This document shows, piece after piece, positions 43,360 through 54,000 of a stretch of DNA of 64,000 nucleotides. A program made the position numbers and the translations under genes. Positions within the stretch are counted from its first letter, which is position 1. The number at the start of each line of letters is the position of its first letter. The notes beneath the pieces were generated by a model. It was not told the origin of the DNA. It saw nothing but the letters and a program-made list of their open reading frames with translations, and searched no databases. The DNA lies in contig VCJN01001792.1 of the NCBI GenBank assembly GCA_006384855.1, forward strand, positions 1 to 64,000, given 5' to 3'. Origin of the DNA: Tetraselmis striata (lineage: Eukaryota > Chlorophyta > Chlorodendrophyceae > Chlorodendrales > Chlorodendraceae).

Positions 43360-44028
43360 GGTTACGCTGCCCGGAGCCTGCAACAAACGCCTCCGCCCGG
43401 ATCAACGGGGAGACGGACCTGACCCCCCTGCGCAGTAAGACCAGCGGTCCGCACAGGACGGAGCCAGGCGCGCTGTGATGGGGAGGCTTATAGTGCTGCT
43501 CGCTGAGGGGACGGGGAGCGAGGGACCAGCGCCCTGTGTTCATGAACTACGCACGAGACGAGAAAATAAAGCGCGTGCCCGATGACTTCGCGGCGCGAAG
43601 AGCCCGTCGTAGTACCCGCAGTGCTGAGCATTGGCTACACAGGGAAGAGTCGGCGGGTGAAGTACCCACAGCGCCGTGCGCAACGCCCGCAGCAGTGCGT
43701 ACAGGTACCAGAAGCTGCAGATTTTCTAATTCTGGGGAACTGTCCTTTTTGTAATTCACACCAGAAGCTGCAGACGGCGGTACCTGTGCCCGCAGCAGTG
43801 ACCATCTCGCAGCTCTCACCTGCTCGACGGAACGCCCGAGGCGCCCCGCAGCGCTGCTACTCGAACTGAATCCGCGCGCGCTCCGAAACCATAGCGACCA
43901 TGTAGCCGCAGCGCGCAGTATAGGTCGTCGTCGTGATGATGGTACAGGTAATACATCAGGGATGAGAGCGTCCAGAGATCGAATGCACGGAAAGTACTCG
44001 GGAAGGAAAAAGGTTCGTCGTGACATAT
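43360..44028. other. Intergenic region with a dispersed repeat
   Basis: A copy of the dispersed motif lies at about 43722-43764 (ttttctaattctgg-gaactg then cctttttgtaattcacacca), also found at 12600 and twice at 15585-15680. The rest has no convincing gene. Confidence 0.4.
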
Positions 44029-44110
44029 ATATTTACATGAGCTAGCAGCAGAAGGCGATATCGGAAATCACCAAAATAAAAGGCAATCAGAAAGGTCCTC
44101 TACAGCGACT
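44029..44110 (-). repeat. LINE 3'-end repeat, second copy
   Basis: This matches 1545-1622 (gagctagcagcagaaggcgatatc and the bases after it) and less closely 60888-60970, in the same orientation. The DNA to the right (44111-44460) has long frames on both strands but no recognisable LINE domain. Confidence 0.45.
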
Positions 44111-44579
44111 GCGGGGTGGAAGCAGTAAAATGAGAAGACGCAGAGTGGGCACGAGCACACGCATCAGACTTGGCCATCTGCACACCGGCAGAGAGAATGC
44201 CGCCCAGGGTACCATGCACGCAAGCCGAGACCCGCTGCAACAGCCCCCGCCGTGTGCGCGACAGGTGACGGCGGAACTCAGCAGGTTGGCCGGCGACAAA
44301 GTTTCGAAGTGCCTGAACGGATTGACCACGAAGAAAGCAAGAGGTCGGGGCGGAAGGACCGCCAGGGAAGTTGCGCACAGCCAACAGCACCGCGAAGATG
44401 TAGACCACAGTCAAAGCGGACTTCCCGAGTCGGCCGCGGTCCTCAACCACAAAAGGGTAGTTTCAAAGTTGAGTCTGGTTTTGCCAAAAAGGTCGCGCAG
44501 GCTGTTTTACACGGTCAAGAGCCGAAATTGGCAGGAAGGTTTAGCGAAAAGCGTGGAGGGAAAACGGAGTCAGGGGGGG

Positions 44580-44766
44580 CGCTGCGTGGAACGCAGCGAA
44601 AACTGGAAGATGGCAGGCTCAGCTGTTCTGGCTGCTTTTATGTCTACTCGTGCTGCACCCAACAAGGGCGCAACAACAGTTACTAGTTCCCGTACCACTG
44701 CGCAGCACTTGTAGCTGAAAAGCGGTTAGGTCAAGGATGGAAACCCCATAAACTAGTTTAGATCAT
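44580..44766. repeat. Long split repeat, inner copy
   Basis: This 187-bp sequence is identical by eye to 47496-47682. It begins cgctgcgtggaacgcagcga, a small hairpin-forming start, and ends gtttagatcat. Confidence 0.92.
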
Positions 44767-44844
44767 TTCAAAGTTGAGTCTGGTTTTGCCAGTCTTGAGC
44801 GAACGGAGAGAGCGGTGGATTGACGGAGAAGGGGTAGCGCCAAG

Positions 44845-46506
44845 TCATGAAGGAGGCACTGGGAAGGCCACCGCTGCGGAGTCCTGTTGGACTTGGAAGT
44901 GGCGGAGAGGGGCGATGTGTCCAAAGAAGAACCACGCGCCAGGAGAAGGAAGAACGTTGGGGTCGATGTAGTCCAGAACGACATCAGAGTTAGTGGCCCA
45001 ACCGCCCTGGTAGCGGATGTGGGACAGTGGCGCTCCAATGGCGTTTGCTGCAGAGGCTGCGCCCTTGCGTAGACTGTGTGAAGTCCAGGAAGTGCCAGCA
45101 GGGGGGGCAGCGTTGACTAGGTTGACTGCTGTAGACAACCAGTCTGACATCGTAGTAGCAGTCCAAGGTTTCGACTGCTCAGCCACATTGACAGCCCAGA
45201 AGTTGGAGGTAGCCAAGCCAACAGTAACCAGGGGGACAGACTGGACGTTGTCGATGAAGTAGCGCAAGAGACGTGCCACTCGAGGGTGCTCGGACACTGG
45301 AAGGAGAAGTACGCGCAGGTCGTCAGGTCCCCGCCGGCCGGCGCGACCCTTCTCGCGGTAGATCTGCAAGGTGATGTTGTAGGTGTCGACATGCACATCT
45401 TGCACTCGACAGGAGACGCCAGTAAGGCCCCTGGCAAAGAACAGGAAGTTGACAACCGAGGCCAAGAGGGCTCGGTAGTCGAGGTGGGACTCTGGGTAAG
45501 GAGCAGACACAATTAGCTCGGCCTTTGAGACGAAGCGGTAAGCTACATCCGCAGGCAGAGGGACACGCAAAGGGGCAGCGTCCAGTCGACGCTGACGTAA
45601 CATTAACCCACGTCTTGCCGAAGTGAGGTGTAGGCTGTCCTTGGCGATCGGGACGAGGTTGTGCAGCTCGAAGAAGGTGTTGATGGCAGACAGATAGGGC
45701 TGCAGCGACTTAGCTGCGATATGCCCTCGCTCCCCGATCCAGGCAACGTACCGAACAACAGTAGCAGTAGTCGCCTCTAGCGGGCTGATGTTCTCGGAGT
45801 CGTGGCAGAACTCAGCGAACTGAGCCAACCTGCCGGCGTAGCTCTTGAGGGTCTGAGCGCTGAGGGAGCTGGAGAGCAGGTCGAGCGTCCGCTGGCCTAG
45901 CTCGTCTGAGCCGAACGCGTCATGTAGTCGGGATCGCAGTGACGCAGCCCACGGAGCGATAGCTGCGGGCTCGTCGATTACGTAAGTGCGTCGTTTTACT
46001 GACAGAGTGCCACCGGGACGGCTACTGTTCGCAAAGTACTCGGCAGCAGCGGTTAGGTTCCCGGCGGTTGGCCGGTAGTTGCTGGACGGGTTTGCAGTAG
46101 CTCCAGTACGGGTTTGCGGGGCTAGGTTCAGGTAGGAGGGCCGCCCCGCGCGCCCTTCGCGCTCATAGCGCCTGTCCCGTGCGTAACGTACACGCGCGAA
46201 ACTTGGTCGTTGCGAACCGGTTGTAACTCGTAGTGTAACAACCGACGAACGCAGAGATGGGGTTGTAAGAAAGGCGGATGGTTGAGCCGCCATGTGCATG
46301 TGTGCGGATGGTTGAGCCGCACTCGGCTGTAGCTGTAAGAAGCGCCGCACCGAGGAAGGTCTAAATGAAGTCTGTAAGGTGGGGGGGTCAGGTCCTGACA
46401 CAGGGCGCTCATCCCGTCGTTGAGCTGCAAGGGTGCGCCTTGCGGCGGTCACCGAAAGGTGGCCTCGCAAGGCTCCTGCAGCTCCGACGAACGGCGCCCC
46501 ACACCG
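44845..46506 (-). CDS. Tyrosine recombinase (DIRS/PAT type)
   Basis: This enzyme would integrate the circular DNA copy of the element by breaking and rejoining DNA through a tyrosine. The frame is open from just after the gag stop (46507-46509) and has no ATG until 46299, so it is probably made as a gag readthrough fusion. Residues at the start are basic and disordered. A core-binding SAM-like region (Gln-Thr-Leu-Lys-Ser-Tyr...Phe-Ala-Glu-Phe-Cys) precedes the catalytic domain: an Arg region near Phe-Phe-Ala-Arg-Gly-Leu-Thr-Gly, then His-Ser-Leu-Arg-Lys-Gly (His-X2-Arg), Gly-Gly-Trp, and the likely nucleophile in Val-Leu-Asp-Tyr-Ile. The frame is intact. Confidence 0.85.
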   Translation of the reverse strand, partial: RCGAPFVGAAGALRGHLSVTAARRTLAAQRRDERPVSGPDPPTLQTSFRPSSVRRFLQLQPSAAQPSAHMHMAAQPSAFLTTPSLRSSVVTLRVTTGSQRPSFARVRYARDRRYEREGRAGRPSYLNLAPQTRTGATANPSSNYRPTAGNLTAAAEYFANSSRPGGTLSVKRRTYVIDEPAAIAPWAASLRSRLHDAFGSDELGQRTLDLLSSSLSAQTLKSYAGRLAQFAEFCHDSENISPLEATTATVVRYVAWIGERGHIAAKSLQPYLSAINTFFELHNLVPIAKDSLHLTSARRGLMLRQRRLDAAPLRVPLPADVAYRFVSKAELIVSAPYPESHLDYRALLASVVNFLFFARGLTGVSCRVQDVHVDTYNITLQIYREKGRAGRRGPDDLRVLLLPVSEHPRVARLLRYFIDNVQSVPLVTVGLATSNFWAVNVAEQSKPWTATTMSDWLSTAVNLVNAAPPAGTSWTSHSLRKGAASAANAIGAPLSHIRYQGGWATNSDVVLDYIDPNVLPSPGAWFFFGHIAPLRHFQVQQDSAAVAFPVPPS

Positions 46507-47382
46507 TCACTCGTGCTCACCTTCGCGGCCACGTCCACGTCCCCCGCCACGTCCTCGCCCACGCCCGCGACCTGCAGCTGCAGCCGCCACTCGAGAAGTA
46601 GCGGTCGCCTTGGCGCTGCTGGCAACGGTCGCCTCGAAAACACGACGCTCGTAGTCCCGCATGAGGTCCCCAAAGATCGCGGAACCCAGGTGCTCCGAAG
46701 CAGGCTGAAAATGCTGGGCTCGCAGCACATCCAGAACACCTTGGTCACCGTGCACACGCTTGATCTCATTGAGCTTCCGTAGGAAGGCCAAACGAAACCG
46801 AAACGCCTTGTCGATGGCCTCGGCGTGGTTCCGGGCTCTCGCGAGGTAGGGGGTGAAGTCCTGGTTGCTGGAAGGGACGTAGGGCAGTAGCTCATCGAGC
46901 GCCACGAAAAGGGCGGCCATGTGGGCCCCGAAACACGACATCCACAAGTACTCTTCCTGGGCCGGCAGACGCCGGTCATCCTGCTTGAGGTACTCGTTCG
47001 TTAGGTCGGTGCTCAAAGGGAAAAGTCCAGGCACTCGGCTGACCGGTCGAACGGCCTCGTAACCAGACTCTGCTCTCTGCAGTAGCTCTGGCACCGCGAG
47101 GTAATCATCCTCGGCACTCACGGATTTTGCTCCGACACGGCCGCTCTGGGCTAGCTCTAGCAAGTCGGGGCGCTCTGCGGCTCCCCCGCTGCCTGTCGGC
47201 TGTCTCGCGAAACGCTGCCCTGAGCCGGAGCCATGTGCCCCTTCTCCATCAACAACGCGATCACGAGCCGTCAATTGTGCCACAGCTGTAGCCAACTCTC
47301 GCAGTAATGAAGACTGGGCCCTCATATCTGCGTTCAGCGACTGCAGCGTCGGCTCAGCGACGGGTTCTTCTCCATCTGACAT
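46507..47382 (-). CDS. gag: Gag-like protein of the PAT/DIRS-like element
   Basis: This is a 291-aa frame from ATG 47382; the frame is open for 11 codons further up. The N-terminal half has a helical stretch (Leu-Leu-Arg-Glu-Leu-Ala-Thr-Ala-Val-Ala-Gln-Leu). The middle is rich in aromatic and Leu residues, as in capsid-like domains. The end is an Arg-Gly tract instead of zinc knuckles, which could bind RNA. It ends in TGA at 46509-46507, followed by CGG, and the next codons continue in the same frame into the recombinase. The role as Gag is inferred from position and composition. Confidence 0.6.
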   Translation of the reverse strand: MSDGEEPVAEPTLQSLNADMRAQSSLLRELATAVAQLTARDRVVDGEGAHGSGSGQRFARQPTGSGGAAERPDLLELAQSGRVGAKSVSAEDDYLAVPELLQRAESGYEAVRPVSRVPGLFPLSTDLTNEYLKQDDRRLPAQEEYLWMSCFGAHMAALFVALDELLPYVPSSNQDFTPYLARARNHAEAIDKAFRFRLAFLRKLNEIKRVHGDQGVLDVLRAQHFQPASEHLGSAIFGDLMRDYERRVFEATVASSAKATATSRVAAAAAGRGRGRGRGGGRGRGREGEHE

Positions 47383-47495
47383 AGTAACGCACGGACGTAC
47401 GGACGAGAATATCACACTCGGGTGGCGAGCCGGGTGTGGTCTTGAACAACCTGGGGTGACCTTGCTCGCAACGGGTTACGAGACAGTTTTTACAT

Positions 47496-47682
47496 CGCTG
47501 CGTGGAACGCAGCGAAAACTGGAAGATGGCAGGCTCAGCTGTTCTGGCTGCTTTTATGTCTACTCGTGCTGCACCCAACAAGGGCGCAACAACAGTTACT
47601 AGTTCCCGTACCACTGCGCAGCACTTGTAGCTGAAAAGCGGTTAGGTCAAGGATGGAAACCCCATAAACTAGTTTAGATCAT
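47496..47682. repeat. Long split repeat, outer copy
   Basis: This is the partner of 44580-44766 and marks the 5' end of the element on the minus strand. The flank beyond it (accggtgatcg) differs from that of the inner copy, where the 26-bp repeat follows. Confidence 0.92.
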
Positions 47683-50002
47683 ACCGGTGATCGTCGTCAC
47701 ATTGATCGCTCGTATTGTGTGTATACTGTTGCTATGTACTATCATGCTGATAATCGCGCGCGAACGCACGCGCGCAGTAGTATACATAGTGGGCGGCGGT
47801 TGTATAAAGTTCTCCACAAAAGTCTGTGCACAGGAGTTTGATTGCTGGGCGGTCCTATCGCATATGTCGATAAACAAGAATGATTATAAACCAGGGCATA
47901 ATCCATGCCGCAGCTACAGCCATTGACAGTAAATCCGTGATTAAATAAATTAACGGTGTACACGGTGTGCTAGGGTAATGAATGCAAATAGCTGCGACAT
48001 CGTGTGGCGTGACTGAATGATACACATAGCACATGTTGTGTGGCGACTCACTGACACTAAATATTGGCGGATAATAAAAGAACGATATTAATAATATTAT
48101 ATATGCGACCGCGGTTAGACCACATGATACGCCAGTATTTAACTGATAGGAAAGACGATTTTGATCCAACATATATGGCCGCGGAGATGTTGTAAGATAT
48201 AGCATCCAGTCCTATACATGTTGTTATGCACCGCATGCATGGTGTCATGATCATGATGTGCGGTCACTGCGGTGTCATGACATGATGTGGGGTGTATATT
48301 TGGTTATCTTTAAAGCGTGCCGCATGCGAAATGCGCAATATGGCAGTCAGCCATTCAGAATTAATAAAAGCAGAAATATTGCAATCATGTTTTATTAATT
48401 CACAAGGATGGGCCGCTTGGTCATTATATTTGAATCTAAGAGTAGCAGTGGTAGCACGACCATAAAGCCCGTGAGCATGGCCTTACGCTGTATTTTTGGA
48501 TTTAAATTCTGAAGCAAATTGTCATGATTTTCAAAGTGACCCCTCATCCGTTTTGCTTCCACAACCAATCACCTCATGGTTGACAGAGGCGCATGATGGG
48601 TAATGCATGTAGTGGGCTACGTTCCACGTGGCTGCTTTCATTTGGCTGCTGCGGTGACCTTTTTCATGGAGCTCCATATTCGTGTGATGCACCTAGTAGT
48701 CACAATTCTGGCTTTGCATTTCGGGCCGTGGGCAACATGCGTTCCACACCATATGTGTCTGGACCAACGCGATGGTTTCGGAGCTTAGCGCGGGGGCGAG
48801 CCCGCGCTAAGCACACGGGTGGGCAGCATAAACATGCATATATGCAATAATAGAAGCAATTAATATATGTGCTAATGCATTAACGTGGCGGTCAGGCGGG
48901 GCGCCACCAATTATGGCGCTCATCTTGCAAATCCAGTCGGAAAAGGTTTGATGATTGAGCCAAACTACTCAGAGACGACGGTTATGTCCCACCCTCATGA
49001 AAACGCCATGCATCGCAGCGCGCGCGGTAGAGGGCGTTGTTTGGGCTCAAACTCACGCGTCGCACAGTACATTCACATAGTCGCCCACCAACGGAAGCGC
49101 GTGTGCATGCACATGCGATGCGTAGTGGCTTGCTACACAATCAACATCACGTTGTTCTATTGTCGCCCGTGCGTTTTTAGACAAATAGACAGTCTTAGCC
49201 ATGGGCCACAGTACATTATGCCATCGCTGCTTAAAATATCTACAATTGCAACAACCTGAAATAAAACGCCCACCTCTTTGGTATATGGGAGGGTTGCATA
49301 CATTCAAATTATTTATATCCCGTGGCGCCCAAGCAATATCTAGCGTGATGCGTGTCAAGTTGAATGCGTTGAATGCAATCATGTACGCGGATTTTCAATC
49401 GCAAAGACTTTTATGGATGACTTAGCACCATAGTAATTATAAATGCGTAATGCTGAAGTTTGAAAATACATAAATCATACCAGTAACAATAATGATGAAG
49501 CAACAATTATATGATGATATGAATAATATGATAGAAGGTCATCACCATGACGTAGGTCTCAAAACATTCCATGATATTATGCGCGAGTACGAAGTGTATG
49601 ATGTGTAAGACCCGAGGTTTGTAGATACCAATGAAACGAGTATTGTATTTGTGTATACACACATTACCCACACCCTAAACGGCTCAACCGCGGAGGTGAT
49701 GGTGAGTGGAAGTGCTCGGAGCATCTTCCAGTGGGAGCAGCGAGCCGGGCTCGAGCTTCGGGAACTGTGGACAGGAAGAGAGGGGAAACAGAGCGCCCGG
49801 CGGGCCGGGAGACAGGCACGCACGCGCACATGCGCGCGCGACATGTGCCCGGCCGGTGCTAGGGTATAAGGCAGATTCCAACAGCCCCCCTCAATTGTAC
49901 ACGGGGGTCATCTCCGTTTGACCGCTGTGTGAAATTGGAACAATGGTCGGAATCAGGCGCTAATACAGTACCGAGTAGTAGCAGTAATCAGTAGCCACTA
50001 CC
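47683..50002. other. AT-rich region without recognisable genes
   Basis: Base composition is clearly more AT-rich than the gene regions. Short repeats such as ggtgtcatga recur near 48240-48300. A perfect 12-bp hairpin lies at 48783-48812. Frames of up to 124 codons occur on both strands but carry no motif. An old organellar insertion or degraded elements are possible. Confidence 0.4.
48783..48812. repeat. Perfect hairpin
   Basis: GCTTAGCGCGGG is followed by a 6-base loop and then CCCGCGCTAAGC. The stem is 12 bp and GC-rich within AT-rich surroundings. No T-run follows, and its role is unknown. Confidence 0.75.
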
Positions 50003-51094
50003 CTATACAATCTTGATAGCTTCTGGGCGACGTGCTCCAGCGTGCACTGCACTCCATGCTGCGGTGTTGCCCCGCTTTGTTGTCTTATCCGCCGGAGCTG
50101 GCTGGTGACGAGGCCGCGAGGGCGCCATCTTCGTGCCGAGGGCGATGCCGGGCAGTGCGCTTCGCAAGATGGTCTCTAGCAGCCTCTCCGCGAGCGGCGG
50201 GGCTGTTAAGCACGAGATGCTGGTAGCCAACGCAGTCGGGGGAGCACAGGGCGGGCTGCTCGTATCTGAGCTGCCGGCACCCAGTAGTAGCGCTGCCTCG
50301 TCGACGCCCGCCCCATCGCGCGAGCACGACTCCATGCCAAAGGGCAAATAGCCAACGCAGTGGGGGGGGGCCAGGTAGCTCATGCGGGCTGCTCGTAGCT
50401 GGGTTGCTCGTAGGCAGGCTGCTGATCCGGATAGTGCACTCGCCCTCCTGCCTCGCGGTCGCCATTGCGCTCGCCGATGATGCAACGGCAGTTGCAGCCG
50501 CCGGGCGCGGCTCAGAAGTTGGTGTTCTTGCACGCCTAGCCGCCGCATTATTGGTTGGCCTTGTCGCCGTTGCCGTCGGTGCATCGGGTTGGCCATGAAG
50601 CTCTGCGCAGTAGGCGCAAGGGTCGTCGCAGCGGCCGCCCATAGCATTCACGAGCACGGTGTCGTAGATGCGCGTTCTCGCCAGGCGGCCCGTGGAGAAG
50701 TCGCCATGTGGCGATATGCTGCCGATGTATGAAGCACGAAGCACGAAATACTGCCTGAAACAAAAAGTATTGCATGATGAAGTGGATGCCCGCTACGCAG
50801 TCCACGTCGTCGGCAAGAGCACCACGTTGTTGCTTCCGGTAAGAGAGATGTGATGGGCGGGACCTAGGTAGGTAGGCGCCTGGCTAGGTAGCCGTAGCCG
50901 AGTTGTTGATACCCAGACTGCTCGTAGGCGGGCTGCCTAGAGAGTGGCGCAGCGGCACCACAGCGGTCGTCCACTCCGTCGAAGTTGGCAGGCAGGACGT
51001 GATAGGCGGGATCTGGGCATGTAGGGGCCCGGGCAGTTTGCGTGTTGTTTTCGCTGCGACGATCTTGGACGGCTTCTAAACGACACGCTCCGCG
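50003..51094. other. Region with overlapping ORFs and short degenerate repeats
   Basis: A 219-codon minus-strand frame (50744-50085) starts protein-like, with a Cys-Asp-Asp-Pro-Cys-Ala-Tyr-Cys cluster and then a Pro/Thr/Ala-rich stretch. Short units such as gctcgtaggc(a/g)ggctgc recur at about 50260, 50390-50425 and 50920. It may be the start of the decayed LINE to the right or an unrelated gene fragment. Confidence 0.3.
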
Positions 51095-54000
51095 TTGAAA
51101 CGCTCCAGCAGCTCACATACAGCAGCTTCGCGACAGTCCCCCGGCGGTCCTTCCACTGAGCAAAAGCATGGGTTTTGCCAGCATGGCATATTGCGCCCCC
51201 ATCGAACAAGACCACCTCCCCCCGACGGAAGTGCGAAACGCCGGCCGCCAGCACTGCACCCACTGCCGAGTCCCAACCGCATGCAGAGTGCAGTGGAATT
51301 GCCCGGCCACAAGATGCCACGACGTAGTCCATCCTTCCTGTGTAACCAGTACGGATGCCACATGTGCGAAGTGCGTCCTTAAAAACAACCCGGACGACAC
51401 CACCCGATTGTACTCCGTACGGTGGGAGCCGGCCATGCAACTCACGGCGTCCATCATGGACACAAAACCGAACCCGCATGCGGTCGACGACTGCCACCGA
51501 ATCCGCGCGAGACTCACAGCCCCGGAGACCCCCCCCCCCCCCCAACCCCTGCCCAACCAAACGGACGGCACCCTGACCAAAAAACAGACCGAAATCTAGC
51601 TCGCATTAACCAACCCGGACATGAACTCCTTGCTTATATATAGAGGAATTATACCTCAGCGTCATGGATGACCACAAACTCGTGCTCCACAAGCCCGAAG
51701 GCAAGGCCTCCCATACCCTTGACAGCAAGAGGGTAAAACACTTACATTTCCGCTTCCAGCCGGACCGTCCGGATAAAACGTTCGCCGAATAAGTCTAGCG
51801 CTCATGATGGGCAGGGTGGGCACCTTCAGCAGTGATGACGACTACTCCGAACATCGAATAAGAAAAACCGGTGGGCCACAGATGACCGCCTCACGCTCGC
51901 CATCATGTCAGCCCTCCACGTCCGCACGAAACTCTTCAGTGCCTTCTCAACAAGTCAATATACACCTCCAAGATCACAGCCTGTACATACCCCGAGGTCG
52001 GGGTATAGGCTGTGCAGGATGATGCAGTGTTCGGCGCGGGATCTCCCAACGAACTCCACATGTGGGCAAAGACATCACTAGCCAACCCCGAATACGACGA
52101 CAAATGCGTAGTGTTGCAAGCTATATGCAACACGCACTCCGAAGCGTGCACGCCTAACGCCACAAATATACGGCCACCGTGCTCACTTCGCCCCCCCCCT
52201 CCCCCGAGTGGACAGACGCATGACACAAAAAATCACATCTCCTCACACCCCTATGTCCAGAAGCTGTGCGCCGACCTGACCACATTTCGGTCCTCATAGC
52301 AACACACATGCCCCGCCATATAGATACCAAACTCGGCACCAAATGGCCGGTGGGGATGTATCTGTTCGCCACTGCCTCCTACCTAAACGGCATCGACGCC
52401 GTCGCAGCCACAGCCACGATGACAACAACAGTGCACGACATGTATCCCGAGCGCACCCCACTTTTCCACATAAACACCACCCAGCGACCGGTAGGCGCGG
52501 AAGCGATAAAAGCCGCGACAGCATGCCCCCACATTCCACGACCACCCCCGAATGGGAATCGCCACCCCTATTATTGGAGTTACGCCCCCCAACTTCACCG
52601 ATTCCGCTCATTCAGCCTACTATATGATAACAAGACGATGTGACCCAAACCGCTTCACATATACCGACGGCTCTCGCATCCAATGCAGCGACGTGATCGG
52701 CCTAGGCGCGGGGGTTTATACCTCGGGCATGCCCCCCATTGTTGTAAGAGTAGATGCAAATGAAATACGCCTCACCATCACTACAGCATAACCGGCCGCG
52801 CGCCATCTCGGTGGCGTTGGACTCCGGCGCCTGAACATATCCTCTCGGACAGCGCAGTCTCGCTACACCGAATAGAACGAATGATGTACATACCAATCAT
52901 TCTACGGCGACACGTACACTAACTGTTACTAGAGCACGTAGTTCGACAACCCCGAACCCGAGCGGCAGCCGGACTCCGCGCAATCATTCAAAGCCCACGT
53001 CGGGGTGCTCGGCAACGAGCATGCCGATACTACCGCCGGTGAAGTGACCAACTACGGATCGAATGATCGATCATGCCAGACACCACCGTCACCATAGGCG
53101 CCACACCGGATGCAACTGTTTACGTGTTGCTGGCCCCGGCTCGAGGGGCACCGACAACTATACACCAACACTCCACAGCTTGAAAAATGCCCTTCATTGG
53201 TAAAAATGCAACCGCGTGCGTGGCCCGCGTTGCAGCCGATGAAAACCTTGCACTCCCACAGAGTCGATAATCATAGCACTGGCAACATGGGCAACACGAC
53301 CGGACCTCATCAAACCCTCAGACATCACCACCTCCGAAAGAATACACATACTATAATTCATGTATGTGGGGAACACACTCCGCAGAATGAAGAGAAAAGG
53401 CCAGCCATCCTTCACCTGCGGGAAGTGCGGAGAATATCCCAGCAACGGCCATATGGCCGGAAACCGCTTGTCGATGTCGGGCCTAAAAACGGACATACAC
53501 AATAGTACACTCGAACTACATACCCATTGGCGAACTTTGCACCCTAAACGGCGGACGATGGCACATGCTCTCAGTGGATGCAGGAAATAAAACCATGGCC
53601 AACCTTTTCATGCTCCGCCGATCGGGAACACCTCACAAGGCCTCATCTAGTCATAGCTCACATACCGGTTCGGCACACAGTCGCACGCGTATACCCGTGC
53701 AACGGATCGAAGTTGCATATAGCGGACCAAACACCCAGAGGCTGCCTGGGGCTCTGTACTGAGCTGGGCGCGGAAGACGGAGACGCCGCGAAGTCCGAGA
53801 CAACACGCATGAGGGGCAGCCCAAGGCTGCGATGGAAGGGCGAGGCGGGGATGGACACGGAAGAGGCTGGCCGGTAGCCTGAGGTTGTAATACACACATG
53901 TATCCCTACTATGGTTAGAGATGGCAGGCCCTTAGAACGACACGTCCGGGCGGGGGAGAGCAATGGAGTAGAAGTTGTAATTCAATCTCAACTTGAAATC

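Larger units (their letters stand above)
44461..47682 (-). mobile_element. PAT/DIRS-like tyrosine-recombinase element with split direct repeats
   Basis: Read on the minus strand, a 187-bp repeat (47682-47496) is followed by gag, a tyrosine recombinase, a 26-bp repeat (44791-44766), the second copy of the 187-bp repeat (44766-44580), 93 further bases, and the second copy of the 26-bp repeat (44486-44461). The 187-bp copies are identical by eye. Split repeats of type A-ORFs-B-A-B are the hallmark of PAT, Ngaro and kangaroo retrotransposons. No reverse transcriptase or RNase H is present between the two genes. The identical repeats suggest recent activity. Confidence 0.8.

Noticed and set aside
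44130-44714. 194-codon + strand ORF
   Set aside because: It crosses the short split repeat and part of the long repeat of the PAT-like element in the opposite direction and has no domain.
50937-51560. 207-codon minus-strand ORF
   Set aside because: It looks protein-like, but the opposite strand carries the ordered cysteine pattern of a PHD-like finger, and LINE remnants follow on the same + strand.
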